Shown here piece after piece: positions 42,536-52,659 of a DNA stretch of 64,000 bases. The translations under genes and the position numbers were made by a program. The DNA is from Mycobacterium sp. KBS0706 (lineage in GTDB: Bacteria; Pseudomonadota; Alphaproteobacteria; DSM-16000; Inquilinaceae): NCBI RefSeq assembly GCF_005938675.2, contig NZ_VCCH02000005.1:1-64000 (forward strand). Direction: 5' to 3'. The notes under the pieces are model-generated. The model was given only the letters and a program-made list of their open reading frames with translations. It was not told where the DNA came from and searched no databases. Each line of letters starts with the position of its first letter. The stretch's first letter is position 1.

Positions 42536-43377
42536 CCGCGACCACGCCCGACATCGTCGCCGTCCCGGCCGCGGAGGCCGCGCCGAGCCGCTGGGGGATC
42601 CGGATCTCGACCATCCTCCTGTGCCTGTGGGTGCTGGTGCCGCTGTATCTGCTGGCCGTGAACGCCTTCAATTCGCGCGAGGCGGTGACCGGCTGGCCCA
42701 AGGCCTTCGTCCCGACCTTCGACATCGACAGCCTGTCCTTCTTCTGGAACTACGCGGGGGTCGCCCGGGCGCTGCTGAACTCGGTGCTGGTTGCTGGGCT
42801 GACCATGATCCTGTCAATCGGCATCGGCGCGCCGGCGGGATATGCGCTGGCGCGGTTCCGCTTCCGCGGCAAGGGCAGTTTCCGCCTGCTGGTGCTGATG
42901 ACCCGGGCCTTCCCGTTGCCGCTCTTGGCCCTGCCGCTGGCGATCTTCTACATCCGCACCGGTCTGGACGACACCATCTGGGGCCTGGCGCTGGTGCACA
43001 CCGTGCTGGCCCTGCCCTTCGCCATCCTGATCACCTTCTCGCTGTTCACCAGCATCCCGGTGGAGCTGGAGGAGGCGGCCTGGACGCTGGGCTGCACCCG
43101 GTTCCAGGCTTTCCTGAAGATCGTGGTGCCGCTGGCCCTGCCGGGCATCGCGGCGTCCGGCGTGTTCGCCTTCGTCACCTCCTGGAACGAGGTGTTCGCG
43201 GCCTCGGTGCTGACCGTGCAGAACCAGACCCTGACCGCCTTCCTGCTGACCAGCCTGGACGTTTCGCCCCTGCCCTTGAAATTCGCCGGGGCGCTGGTGC
43301 TGGTCGTCCCCGCGCTGATCTTCCTGTTCCTCATCCGGAAGTACCTCTTCTCCCTCTGGGGCATCGCCAACCGCTGA
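42532..43377 (+). CDS. Sugar ABC transporter permease (MalG-like)
   Basis: This 281-aa protein has six membrane helices (STILLCLWVLVPLYLLAVNA first) and the EAA loop VELEEAAWTLGCTRFQAFLKI. This is the second channel subunit of the CUT1-type importer, followed 14 bp later by the ATPase gene. Confidence 0.94.
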   Translation: MTATTPDIVAVPAAEAAPSRWGIRISTILLCLWVLVPLYLLAVNAFNSREAVTGWPKAFVPTFDIDSLSFFWNYAGVARALLNSVLVAGLTMILSIGIGAPAGYALARFRFRGKGSFRLLVLMTRAFPLPLLALPLAIFYIRTGLDDTIWGLALVHTVLALPFAILITFSLFTSIPVELEEAAWTLGCTRFQAFLKIVVPLALPGIAASGVFAFVTSWNEVFAASVLTVQNQTLTAFLLTSLDVSPLPLKFAGALVLVVPALIFLFLIRKYLFSLWGIANR

Positions 43378-43391
43378 TCGGAGTTCCGACC

Positions 43392-44432
<1,041 letters not shown>

Positions 44433-44469
44433 TCCCCCTTCCCTTCCTGAGCCTTACCGGAGCCCCGTT

Positions 44470-45750
44470 GTGACCTTCGACGACAGCACCGCATTCGAAC
44501 GGGCGGCGACCGTTCTGTCCGAGAACGATCGCGGCACCTACACCGTCCCGACCAAGGGGCTGTACCCGTTCCAGTGGAACTGGGATTCCTGCCTGACCGC
44601 GCTGGGCCAGCGCCACATCGACGAGGCCCGCGCCTGGACCGAGATCGAGACCCTGGCCGCCCATCAATGGCCGGATGGGATGATCCCGCACATCATCTTC
44701 CACGTTTACGACGATGGCTATTTTCCAGGCCCGGATGTGTGGAAGACCGGTCGGCCGACCCCGACCTCCGGCATCACCCAGCCGCCGGTGATGGGCTTCG
44801 TGCTGCGGCGCCTGTATGAGGAGGCCAAGGACAAGGTGCTGGCCGAAGCCAAGGCGCGGGCGCTGATCGGCGCGGCGGATGCCTGGCACCGCTGGTTCTA
44901 CGCCACCCGCGACCCCGAGGGGACCGGCCTGGTGGCCCTGCTCCATCCCTGGGAGTCCGGCCGCGACAATTCCTGCGACTGGGACGCCGCCCTGGCGCGG
45001 GTGCCGACCGACGGGATCGAGCCTTATCAGCGCCGCGACACCAGCCATGTCGACGCGGCCCAGCGGCCGCACAAGGCGGAGTACGACCGCTATCTCTGGC
45101 TGGTGCAGCGCTTCCGCGGCCTCGGCTGGGACAACGCCAAGCTGCACGATGCCTCGCCCTTCCGCGTCGTCGACCCCGGCTTCAACGCCATCCTGATCCG
45201 CTCCGACGAGGACATCGCGGCGCTGGGCGAGGCGCTGGGCATGGCCGGTCTCGCCGCCGCCGCGCGGGCCCGGGTGGCCAAGGCCCGCGCCGCCTTCGAG
45301 CGGCTGTGGAGCGAACAGCACGGCCAGTATCTGTGCCTCGACCGCACCACCGGCGCGCTGGTCGAGAGCCGCAGCGTCGGCGGGCTCTTGCCGCTGTTCG
45401 CCGGGCTGGGCACGCCGGAGCGGCAGCAGGCCCTGGCCGCCCGCATCGCCGAATGGCGCGGCGCGACCCGCTTCGGCATCGCCAGCCACGACCCGGCCGA
45501 TCCGCGCTTCGAGGCCAAGCGCTACTGGCGGGGGCCGGTGTGGCTGATTGTCAACTATCTGGTCGCCGACGGCCTGGCCCGCTGCGGCCTGGCCGAGGCG
45601 GCCGAGGCGGTGCACCGGGACAGCCTGACGCTGATCGAGGGCGGCTTCGCCGAATATTACGACCCGGTCACCGGCGAAGGGCTGGGCGGCGGCAACTTCA
45701 CCTGGACCGCGGCCATGGTCGCCGAGCTGGTGCGGAAGCGGGCGGCCTGA
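44470..45750 (+). CDS. Glycoside hydrolase with (alpha/alpha)6 barrel, GH63/mannosylglycerate-hydrolase-like
   Basis: This 426-aa cytosolic protein has no signal peptide. Barrel motifs are LYPFQWNWDSCLTALGQ near the N terminus, HQWPDGMIPHIIFH, ENPWESGRDNS-like sequence (LLHPWESGRDNSCDWD), YWRGPVWLIVNYL and FAEYYDPVTGEGLGGGNFTW. These match GH63 and the related mannosylglycerate/glucosylglycerate hydrolases. GTG start. Behind the ABC importer it should act on the imported glycoside inside the cell. The exact linkage cleaved is not known. Confidence 0.87.
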   Translation: MTFDDSTAFERAATVLSENDRGTYTVPTKGLYPFQWNWDSCLTALGQRHIDEARAWTEIETLAAHQWPDGMIPHIIFHVYDDGYFPGPDVWKTGRPTPTSGITQPPVMGFVLRRLYEEAKDKVLAEAKARALIGAADAWHRWFYATRDPEGTGLVALLHPWESGRDNSCDWDAALARVPTDGIEPYQRRDTSHVDAAQRPHKAEYDRYLWLVQRFRGLGWDNAKLHDASPFRVVDPGFNAILIRSDEDIAALGEALGMAGLAAAARARVAKARAAFERLWSEQHGQYLCLDRTTGALVESRSVGGLLPLFAGLGTPERQQALAARIAEWRGATRFGIASHDPADPRFEAKRYWRGPVWLIVNYLVADGLARCGLAEAAEAVHRDSLTLIEGGFAEYYDPVTGEGLGGGNFTWTAAMVAELVRKRAA

Positions 45751-45752
45751 CC

Positions 45753-46796
45753 GTGCCGGACGCCCTGCTGCTGCGCGGCCCGCGCGCGCTGGATTTCGAG
45801 AGCTTCGAGCACCCGCCGCTCGGCCCGGAGGAGGTACGGATCCGGACGCTGTATTCCGGCGTCAGCGCCGGCACCGAGCTGTCGCAGTACCGCGGCTCCA
45901 GCCCGTTCATGGCGAAGCGCTGGGACGAGGCGAGCCGGCTGTTCCGCGCCGCCGACGCGCCGAGCTGGAACTATCCGGTGCGCAACCTCGGCTATGAGGA
46001 ATCGGGCGAGATCGTCGAGGTCGGCAGCGGCGTCGCCGACCTTCGGCCCGGCCAGCGCGTCTATGGCACCTGGGGCCACCGCACCCACCATGTCGCCGCG
46101 CGGGAGGCGGTGCGGCTGCTGCCGGAGGGCGCCGACCCGCGGATCGGCATCTTCTCGCATATCGGCGCGGTGGCGCTGAACGGCGTGCACGATGCCGAGA
46201 TCCGGATCGGCGATGTTGTCGTGGTGTTCGGCCTCGGCGTGCCCGGCCAGATCGTGGCGCAGGCGGCGCGGGCCTCCGGCGCGCAGGTGATCGCGGTCGA
46301 CCCGGTGGCGTCGCGGCGCGAGACGGCGCTGCGGCTGGGGGCTGCGGAGGCGCTGAACCCCGCCGCTGGCTCGGTCGCGGAGATCGTCAAGGAGAAGACC
46401 GGCGGGCGCGGCGCCGATGTGGCGATCGAGGTCTCCGGCGTTCCGGCCGCGCTGGCCGAGGCGATCCGGACGGTGGCCTATTCGGCGCGGGTCGTCGCTC
46501 TCGGCTTCTTCCAGGGCGAGTCGCGCGGCCTGCATCTCGGCGAGGAATTCCACCACAACCGGGTGCAGCTGGTCTGCTCGCAGATCTCCGGCGTCGCCCC
46601 GGGCGCGAGCTATCGCTGGTCGAAGCCGCGGCTGTGGCAGACGGCGGTGCAGCTGCAGCATGAGGGGCTGCTGGACCTGCTGCCGCTGATCACCGCGGAG
46701 GTGCCGTTCCGGCAGGCGCCGACGCTGTTCGAGCGGCTCGACCGCGGCGACCCGGACATGCTGCAGACCGTGCTGACCTTCGGAGAGGACGAATGA
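45753..46796 (+). CDS. Zinc-type medium-chain dehydrogenase (threonine/sorbitol dehydrogenase family)
   Basis: This 347-aa protein has the GroES-like N-terminal fold (YSGVSAGTELSQYRG, LGYEESGEIVEVGSG, RPGQRVYGTWGHRTHH). A Rossmann half follows (VVFGLGVPGQIVAQAARASG). The usual catalytic cysteine/histidine zinc ligands and the structural four-cysteine lobe are not apparent, so the metal content is in doubt. GTG start 3 bp after the hydrolase stop. The stop overlaps the next dehydrogenase gene by 4 bp, which suggests that both oxidise or reduce the same sugar. Confidence 0.85.
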   Translation: MPDALLLRGPRALDFESFEHPPLGPEEVRIRTLYSGVSAGTELSQYRGSSPFMAKRWDEASRLFRAADAPSWNYPVRNLGYEESGEIVEVGSGVADLRPGQRVYGTWGHRTHHVAAREAVRLLPEGADPRIGIFSHIGAVALNGVHDAEIRIGDVVVVFGLGVPGQIVAQAARASGAQVIAVDPVASRRETALRLGAAEALNPAAGSVAEIVKEKTGGRGADVAIEVSGVPAALAEAIRTVAYSARVVALGFFQGESRGLHLGEEFHHNRVQLVCSQISGVAPGASYRWSKPRLWQTAVQLQHEGLLDLLPLITAEVPFRQAPTLFERLDRGDPDMLQTVLTFGEDE

Positions 46797-47779
46797 AGCC
46801 ATTGCGCGTCGGCATCCTCGGCGCCGGCGGCATCGCCGCCCGCCACGCCGCGGCGATCGCCGCCCATCCGGAGGCGGCGACGCTGGTCGCCTGCTGCGGC
46901 CGCGACCCGGACAAAGCCGCCGCCTTCGCCGCCCAGCATGGCGGTCGGGCCTATGCCGATCGCGAGCGCATGCTGGACGAGGCGGCGCTCGACATCCTGA
47001 TCGTCGCCCTGCCGCCCTTCGCCCATTCCGACGAGGTCGAGAGCGCCGCGCGGCGCGGCATCCACCTGCTGCTGGAGAAGCCGATCGCGCTGGATGGCGA
47101 CCATGCCGACCGCATGGTGGCGGCGGCCGAGGCCGCGGGCATCACGACCCAGGTCGGTTTCATGGGCCGCTTCGGCACCGCGGTGGAGCGCTGGACGGAA
47201 CTGGCCGACGCCGGCGCCACCGGCCGGCCGGGCCTGTATTCCGCGCGCTTCCACTGCAATGCGCTGCACGCGCCGTGGTGGCGGGAGAGGCAGAAATCCG
47301 GCGGGCAGATGGTGGAGCAGCTGATCCACATGATCGACCTGGCGCGGTACTTTCTGGGCGACCCGGCGACGGTCTATGCCCGCAGCGCGACCTTCTTCCA
47401 TGGCGGCGTCGAGCGCTACGACAGCGACGACCTGAGCGCCATGCTGCTGGGCTATGACGACGGCCGCGTCGCCCTCTTGAACGCCACCAACGGCGCCGTG
47501 CCCGGCCGCTGGGAGAAGGAGATCCATCTGGTGGCGGAGCGGATGACCGGCCATTTCACCGACTGGAACAGCGCGACGCTCACCCGCACCGAGGGCGAAC
47601 CGGCAGCGGAGCGCATCGCCGAGAGCCGCGACGTCTTCGCCGCCCAGCTGCTGGACCTGGTCGACGCCATCCGCAGCGGCCGCCCGGCCCGCACCCCGAT
47701 CCGCGACGGCGCCCGGTCGCTGCACCTGGCCCTGGCGGCGCTGCGCTCCGCCGAGGAAAGGCGGGAGGTGGCGTTCTGA
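46793..47779 (+). CDS. Gfo/Idh/MocA-family sugar dehydrogenase
   Basis: This 328-aa protein has the N-terminal NAD(P) fold VGILGAGGIAARHAAAIAAHP and the conserved LLEKPIAL containing the catalytic lysine. The C-terminal alpha/beta substrate domain contains QMVEQLIHMIDLARYFLG, whose D and H belong to the active site. Such enzymes oxidise ring hydroxyls of sugars or inositols. It overlaps the neighbours on both sides by 4 bp and 1 bp, so it is embedded in the glycoside operon. Confidence 0.92.
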   Translation: MKPLRVGILGAGGIAARHAAAIAAHPEAATLVACCGRDPDKAAAFAAQHGGRAYADRERMLDEAALDILIVALPPFAHSDEVESAARRGIHLLLEKPIALDGDHADRMVAAAEAAGITTQVGFMGRFGTAVERWTELADAGATGRPGLYSARFHCNALHAPWWRERQKSGGQMVEQLIHMIDLARYFLGDPATVYARSATFFHGGVERYDSDDLSAMLLGYDDGRVALLNATNGAVPGRWEKEIHLVAERMTGHFTDWNSATLTRTEGEPAAERIAESRDVFAAQLLDLVDAIRSGRPARTPIRDGARSLHLALAALRSAEERREVAF

Positions 47780-49584
47780 TGCGGTTCGACGCCGACGCCC
47801 TTGCGTTCCACGGCTCCACGCTCCGCCTCGCGGACATCGCGCCGGTGATCGACGGCGAGGCGGTGCGCGGGGCGCCGGACATCCGTGAGGTGGCTGACGG
47901 CTGGGCCGTGGAATGGCCGGTCGAGGGCGGGCAGTTCCGGCTGGAGGTCGAGCGCCGCGATTTCGGCGGCACACAAGGCGTCGCCTTCCGCTTCATGCTC
48001 GACGGGCGGCCGACCGACCGGCCGCTGTCGGCGCTCGGGATCGAGATCGGCCGAGCCGGACCGGCCCGGGCCTATCTCCGCACCGGCTATCACAGCTGGG
48101 ACGGCAGCTTCTACGTCACGCCCGACCGGCTGGCCGGCGACGAGAAGGCGCGGACCGGATTTGCCATGACCCAGCTGCTGCCGCGCGAGGGCGATGGCGG
48201 GGTGGTGCTTGCAGCGCTGCGCCACGACCGGTTCCAGCACCGCTTCAGCTACCGGCCGGCGGCGGACGATTTCGCCATCACCCTTGAAACCCTGTGGGAC
48301 CACGCCCCGCAGGACGGGCACGCCGTCTCCGAATGGTTCGCCCTGTTCGAGCATGCAGAGGTGGAGGACGGGCTGCGCGCCTGGGCCCGGGCGGTGGCGG
48401 AGGCTTCGTCTCTCCCGCCGCGCGTGTCAGACGAGCGCATCACCGGCTGGTGCTCCTGGTACAATCTCTACGCGGCGATCACCGAGGGAAACCTGCTTGA
48501 TCACCTCGAAGGCGCGCGGCAGGCGAAGGCGGAGGGCCTGCCGCTGCGCGTGTTCCAGATCGATGACGGCTTCACGCCGGAGATGGGCGACTGGCTGGAG
48601 GTGAAGCCGCAATTCCCGCGCGGCATGGCGCCGCTGCTGGCCGAGATCGCCGCCGCGGGCTTCGTTCCCGGCCTGTGGATCGCGCCCTTCCTGGTCGGCA
48701 ATCGCAGCCGCCTTTACCGCGACCATCCCGACTGGGTGGTGCGCCAGCGCGACCGCGACGAGCCGCTGGCCTATTCCAGATTCTACGGCGAGTTCCGCTG
48801 GCACAAGCGCAGCGAGGAGTACTACGTCCTCGACATCACCCATCCCGGGGCGGAGGCCCATATCCGTAGGGTGTTCCGAACCTGGGCGCGGGACTGGGGC
48901 TGCCGCTACTTCAAGACCGACTTCATGAATGCGGGGTCGGAGTTCGGCCCGGACCGGGCGCGATGGCACCGGGACGGGCTGACCCGGATCGAGATCTGGA
49001 TGCGGATGGCCCGGCTGATCCGCGAGGAGATCGGCGACGCGCTGTGGCTCGGCTGCGGCTCGCCGATCTTCGCCCCCGTGGGGCTGGTCGACGCCATGCG
49101 CATCGGCCGCGACATCGGCGTGTCCTGGAGCGGCCACCAATCGGCGGAATCGCTGCTGCGCGACCAGACCACCCGCAGCTTCGCCAATGGCATCCTGTGG
49201 CAGGCCGACCCCGACTGCATCCTGCTGCGCGACCGCTTCCATGAGCTGTCGGACATCGAGGTCGACTCATTGGCGCGGTTCGCCGGGCTCGCCGGCGGGG
49301 TGCTGATGACCAGCGATCATCTCGGCGAGCTTTCCCCCGCACGCAAGGCGCTGCTGCGGGAACTGCTGGCCGACGGCAAGGCCCGACCCTGCGACTTCCC
49401 GCGCCTGGGCGCCGCCATCGGCCGGCCGGACCCGGACCTGATCGTGCAGCGGGTGCGCGGCGCCCCTGGCGGCGAGCTGGTCAGCCTGTTCAACGCCAGC
49501 GACCACCCGTTCGAGGGCACGGTGCTTGGGGCCGGCACCGTGTCGCTGCGCCCGCATGAGACGTCTACCCGCCCCCGGCCTTGA
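47779..49584 (+). CDS. Alpha-galactosidase, GH36-type
   Basis: This 601-aa cytosolic protein has an N-terminal beta-sandwich (about 1-200), a TIM barrel and a C-terminal beta domain. The barrel starts at GWCSWYNLYA and FQIDDGFTPEMGDWL. The nucleophile is Asp381 in RYFKTDFMNAG and the acid/base Asp445 in RIGRDIGVSW, as in clan GH-D. GH36 enzymes split alpha-galactosides of the raffinose/melibiose type. Last gene of the LacI island. Its final 20 bp overlap the 3' end of the convergent kinase gene. Confidence 0.9.
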   Translation: MRFDADALAFHGSTLRLADIAPVIDGEAVRGAPDIREVADGWAVEWPVEGGQFRLEVERRDFGGTQGVAFRFMLDGRPTDRPLSALGIEIGRAGPARAYLRTGYHSWDGSFYVTPDRLAGDEKARTGFAMTQLLPREGDGGVVLAALRHDRFQHRFSYRPAADDFAITLETLWDHAPQDGHAVSEWFALFEHAEVEDGLRAWARAVAEASSLPPRVSDERITGWCSWYNLYAAITEGNLLDHLEGARQAKAEGLPLRVFQIDDGFTPEMGDWLEVKPQFPRGMAPLLAEIAAAGFVPGLWIAPFLVGNRSRLYRDHPDWVVRQRDRDEPLAYSRFYGEFRWHKRSEEYYVLDITHPGAEAHIRRVFRTWARDWGCRYFKTDFMNAGSEFGPDRARWHRDGLTRIEIWMRMARLIREEIGDALWLGCGSPIFAPVGLVDAMRIGRDIGVSWSGHQSAESLLRDQTTRSFANGILWQADPDCILLRDRFHELSDIEVDSLARFAGLAGGVLMTSDHLGELSPARKALLRELLADGKARPCDFPRLGAAIGRPDPDLIVQRVRGAPGGELVSLFNASDHPFEGTVLGAGTVSLRPHETSTRPRP

Positions 49585-50923
49585 TCCGCAGGAAATAGTC
49601 GGGCGCGCCCATCTGGCCGCCCTTCAGCGCGATCTCCAGCCCGGCCAGGTCGTCGCCATGCGCCTGGAACAGCGCCGCGCCGGGAACGGTCGGCGCCAGC
49701 GCCGTCAGGGCATGGATGCCGAGGACGCTGGCGCCGTAGCCCGAGGTGTCGCCACCGGCGATGATGCCGCGCTTCAGGCCCGCCTGGCGCAGCACGTCCT
49801 TGAGCGCAATGCCCAGGCCGGTGCCGATGCGTTCGTTGACCGCGGCCGGATCGGCGCCGGAGGCGGCCAGCGCCTGGTTCAGCGCCGCCACGGCCGGGTC
49901 GTCCGGGCCTTGGGCGGTGAACAGCAGCGGATCGCGCCCCTCGCCGATCGCGGCCAGCGCCGCCTCGACCGCCCGGCCGATCTCGCCGGACCAGGCGGCG
50001 GCGTCGACGGCGCGGCGGGCGTCGACCGGGACCGGCTGGAAGCCGCGCTTCAGCGCATGCTCGATTTGGGCGGCGGTCTGCGGCGCGCAGGAGCCGGAGA
50101 CGACCGCGACGCGCTCGACCGCCCCGGCACTCGGCGCCGGCGGAGGCGGTGCGATCAGCCCGGCCTGCCGCCAATGGGCCAGCAGCGCGTATTCCAGCCC
50201 CTGCGAGCCGATCGCGAACAGCCGGTCGCCGCGGTTCCGCCAGATGACCTCGCCCACCGCCGCGAGATCGGCCTCGTCCGTCCCATCGAAGGCGACGATC
50301 CCGGCGCCCGCCGCGATCTCGCGCCGCAGCGCCGCCTCGCCCCCGCCGGAGCGGAGGTCGGTCAGGTCGACGAGGCCGATCGCCCGGTCGGTCTGATGCG
50401 CCAGATGCCGCCGGACATCGGATTCGTGCATCGGCGTCACCGGGTGGCGGCTCATCGTCGGGTGCCGGTCGAGGCGATGCACCGCACCGTTGAAGGCCGC
50501 GAAGAGGTTGCCGAAGCACTGCCAGCGCCCGATCGCCGGCGCCGCCACCACGAAGGGATGCCAGGCGCCGCCGAGCCATGGCACGGCCAGGTCGACGGCC
50601 TTGCCGATCGAGCCGATATGGGGCGCGGAATCGAGCGTCGAGCAGATCTTGTACTGCGCGATCGGCGCGCCGAGCCCGGCCAGGGCGGCGAAGGCCGGCG
50701 GCAGATGCCGCTCCATCCAGGCCGGGTCCTTCGACCGCGCCACGCCGGCGATGCCGATGCCGCGATAGCCGGCAAAGGCGGCGAGGCGCTGCGGCGTCGG
50801 CACGTCGAGGAACAGCACCGAGGGCACGCCGCCGAAGCTCAGCACCTCCATCACCGCGGCGGCGCCGGTGAAGTCGTCGCCATACCAGGAGACGAGCGGG
50901 CCTGGGGGGAGGAAGGAGGTCAT
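49565..50923 (-). CDS. Four-carbon acid sugar kinase family protein (DUF1537), candidate 3-oxo-isoapionate kinase
   Basis: This 452-aa protein has the DUF1537 N-terminal domain (SWYGDDFTGAAAVMEVLSFGG) and the C-terminal nucleotide-binding domain (GIIAGGDTSGYGA, FQAHGDDLAGLEIALKGGQMG). Family members phosphorylate C4-C5 sugar acids. With a RuBisCO-like protein and a PGDH-like oxidoisomerase next door, the best fit is the kinase step of D-apionate breakdown (OiaK), which makes 3-oxo-isoapionate 4-phosphate. Start at 50923 has GGAGG immediately upstream. It is downstream of the RuBisCO-like gene on the same strand, separated by a 385-bp repeat-filled gap. Confidence 0.88.
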   Translation of the reverse strand: MTSFLPPGPLVSWYGDDFTGAAAVMEVLSFGGVPSVLFLDVPTPQRLAAFAGYRGIGIAGVARSKDPAWMERHLPPAFAALAGLGAPIAQYKICSTLDSAPHIGSIGKAVDLAVPWLGGAWHPFVVAAPAIGRWQCFGNLFAAFNGAVHRLDRHPTMSRHPVTPMHESDVRRHLAHQTDRAIGLVDLTDLRSGGGEAALRREIAAGAGIVAFDGTDEADLAAVGEVIWRNRGDRLFAIGSQGLEYALLAHWRQAGLIAPPPPAPSAGAVERVAVVSGSCAPQTAAQIEHALKRGFQPVPVDARRAVDAAAWSGEIGRAVEAALAAIGEGRDPLLFTAQGPDDPAVAALNQALAASGADPAAVNERIGTGLGIALKDVLRQAGLKRGIIAGGDTSGYGASVLGIHALTALAPTVPGAALFQAHGDDLAGLEIALKGGQMGAPDYFLRIKAGGG

Positions 50924-50960
50924 GGGCGGGGTTCCCCAGGTAGACGAGTCCCCCATCCCC

Positions 50961-51274
50961 TTGCGGGAGCTAGGGCATCTTCACATCTGCCCGGCGTCAT
51001 CGGATTGCCTCTCCCGCTCGCGGGAGAGGCCGGGCTCGCGCAGCGAGACCGGGTGAGGGCGGCTCGGCCGCGACACCAGGACCGGCGTTTCAGGACCGGG
51101 CAGATCCATGCTCGCTCGCGGCAAAGCTGTGCCTTCGGCGAGACCGCGATCCCCTCACCCGGACATCCTTCGGATGTCCGACCTCTCCCGCAAGCGGGAG
51201 AGGCAATCTGCTCGTAAGCCCGCCGTCGGTGTCGCCGATCGATGTGTATATGCCCTAGCTCGCGGGAGAGGGGA
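50961..51274. repeat. Nested inverted repeat element (about 300 bp) between kinase and RuBisCO-like genes
   Basis: Two copies of the hairpin unit lie in inverted orientation at 51007-51060 and 51150-51204. Outside them, GGGAGCTAGGGCAT (about 50966-50979) is mirrored by ATGCCCTAGCTCGCGGGAG (about 51251-51269). Thus the whole stretch is an imperfect inverted structure with hairpins inside its arms. No coding frame is supported. Confidence 0.7.
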
Positions 51275-51308
51275 CTAAAGTAAAGAGTGGCCAGTCCGAA
51301 ACGATCTC

Positions 51309-52553
51309 TCATTCCCTATACGCCTCCAGCGCCCGGGCCAAAGCGGGGCGGGTGGCGGCGTAATCCGCGAGCGGGACGCCGTCGACCGCGGCCTCCCAGA
51401 CCTCGCGCAGCGCGGCGACGCCGGCGGCCGGGCCGGCGGGATGGGCCATGATGCCGCCGCCGGCGGCGAAGATCAGGTCGGTCGAGCCGAGCGCCTGCCA
51501 GGTGCCCGAGGCCTGCCGCACCGTCTGGCCGGAGGAGAAGACCGGCATGATCGGGCAGGGCTTGTCCGGGAACAGCGGCGCCAGGCAGGCGCGGGCGGAG
51601 GCGATGACGCTGTCGTCATCCTCCGAGAACTTGTTGGCCAGGCCGTTGACATGGATGTGGTCGGCCCCGGCCAGCCGCCAGACCTTGTGCCAGGCGGTGA
51701 AGCTGAAGCCGAGCAGCGGGTGGCGCGACAGGTATCCCCAGCCGTTGCGATGGGCGTGGATCGGCAGCGCGCTGTGGCGGCCGAGCGCGATCATGCCGGC
51801 GAGCCCGACCGAATTGACGCTGGCCATGACGCAGGTGCCGCCCAGCGCCTGCACCAGATCGTGCCGGCGCCGCATCTCGTCCAGGTCGCCGGTCAGGTTG
51901 AAGGCGACCATCACCTTGCGGCCCTTGCGCTCGGCGACGTCGTTGACCACCCGCATCACGGCGCGGGCGCGGTCGTCGAACGGGCAGGCCGGGCCGTCGG
52001 CCTGCAGCTCGTCATCCTTGATGAAGTCGATGTCGGCCTCGGCCAAAGTCCGCACCAGCTCGGCCGTCTCCTCCGGCCCCAGCCCGACGCTGGGCTTGAT
52101 GATGGTGCCGATCAACGGCCGGCCCTCGACCCCCGCCAGGCGCCGGGTGCCGGCGATGCCGAAGCGCGGCCCGGCATAGGCGGCGGCGAAGGCCGGCGGC
52201 AGGCGGAGGTCGAGCAGCCTGAGGCCGGAGAACTGCTTCAGCTCGAACAGGTTGCCGGCCACCGTCGCCATCAGGTTCGGCAGCGACGGCCCGAGATTGG
52301 CCAGCGGCCAGGACAGCGTCACCAGCGCCCGGACGACCGGCCCCTTGCCGCCCGCGCCGGGCAGGGACGGCGCCGCGGCCTCGCCCACCACCTCCAGCCG
52401 CTCGACCCGCGCCGCCGACCGCTCCTTCAGCGCCGGCGTCTCGCCCGGCACCGCGACGAAGGTGCCGGAGGACTGCTCGCCCGCCATCGCCTCGGCCGCC
52501 GTCCACGGGTCATAGGCCGTCTCGATCAGGTAGTCGGCCTCGATACGCTCCAT
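51309..52553 (-). CDS. RuBisCO-like protein, candidate 3-oxo-isoapionate-4-phosphate processing enzyme
   Basis: This 414-aa protein has the RuBisCO large-chain fold: an N-terminal alpha/beta domain, then a TIM barrel with GTIIKPSVGL (Lys153). The metal-binding motif DFIKDDE holds the lysine that is carbamylated in true RuBisCO (Lys179, with Asp181 and Glu182). The loop AAGGGIMAHPAG is also present. It is too divergent around the loops for CO2 fixation, so it is a form IV-type enzyme. In the D-apiose pathways RuBisCO-like proteins split or decarboxylate 3-oxo-isoapionate 4-phosphate. The adjacent kinase and oxidoisomerase genes support that role. Start at 52553 (MERIEADYLIETAYDP) is the family start. 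Confidence 0.9.
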   Translation of the reverse strand: MERIEADYLIETAYDPWTAAEAMAGEQSSGTFVAVPGETPALKERSAARVERLEVVGEAAAPSLPGAGGKGPVVRALVTLSWPLANLGPSLPNLMATVAGNLFELKQFSGLRLLDLRLPPAFAAAYAGPRFGIAGTRRLAGVEGRPLIGTIIKPSVGLGPEETAELVRTLAEADIDFIKDDELQADGPACPFDDRARAVMRVVNDVAERKGRKVMVAFNLTGDLDEMRRRHDLVQALGGTCVMASVNSVGLAGMIALGRHSALPIHAHRNGWGYLSRHPLLGFSFTAWHKVWRLAGADHIHVNGLANKFSEDDDSVIASARACLAPLFPDKPCPIMPVFSSGQTVRQASGTWQALGSTDLIFAAGGGIMAHPAGPAAGVAALREVWEAAVDGVPLADYAATRPALARALEAYRE

Positions 52554-52584
52554 CCCCTGCCCTCTCCCATCCATCGGATGGTCA

Positions 52585-52600
52585 AATCATGCTGATTGAC
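52585..52600. promoter_or_regulatory. Candidate operator between the divergent RuBisCO-like and oxidoisomerase genes
   Basis: AATCA-tgc-TGATT is a perfect palindrome (52585-52597) overlapping a GTCAA...TTGAC pair (52581-52600). TTGACT at 52596 could also be the -35 element of the rightward promoter. It lies in the 106-bp divergent gap and would allow joint control of both arms. No regulator gene is close. Confidence 0.5.
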
Positions 52601-52659
52601 TCATCATACCAGTTGTCTTACTCGTCTCGACAAGAACCTGGCAAGAGAGGGGAGCGCCC

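Noticed and set aside
51309-52553. True carbon-fixing RuBisCO
   Set aside because: No small subunit, phosphoribulokinase or carboxysome gene is near. Loops differ from the form I/II consensus and the neighbours are sugar-acid catabolic genes.
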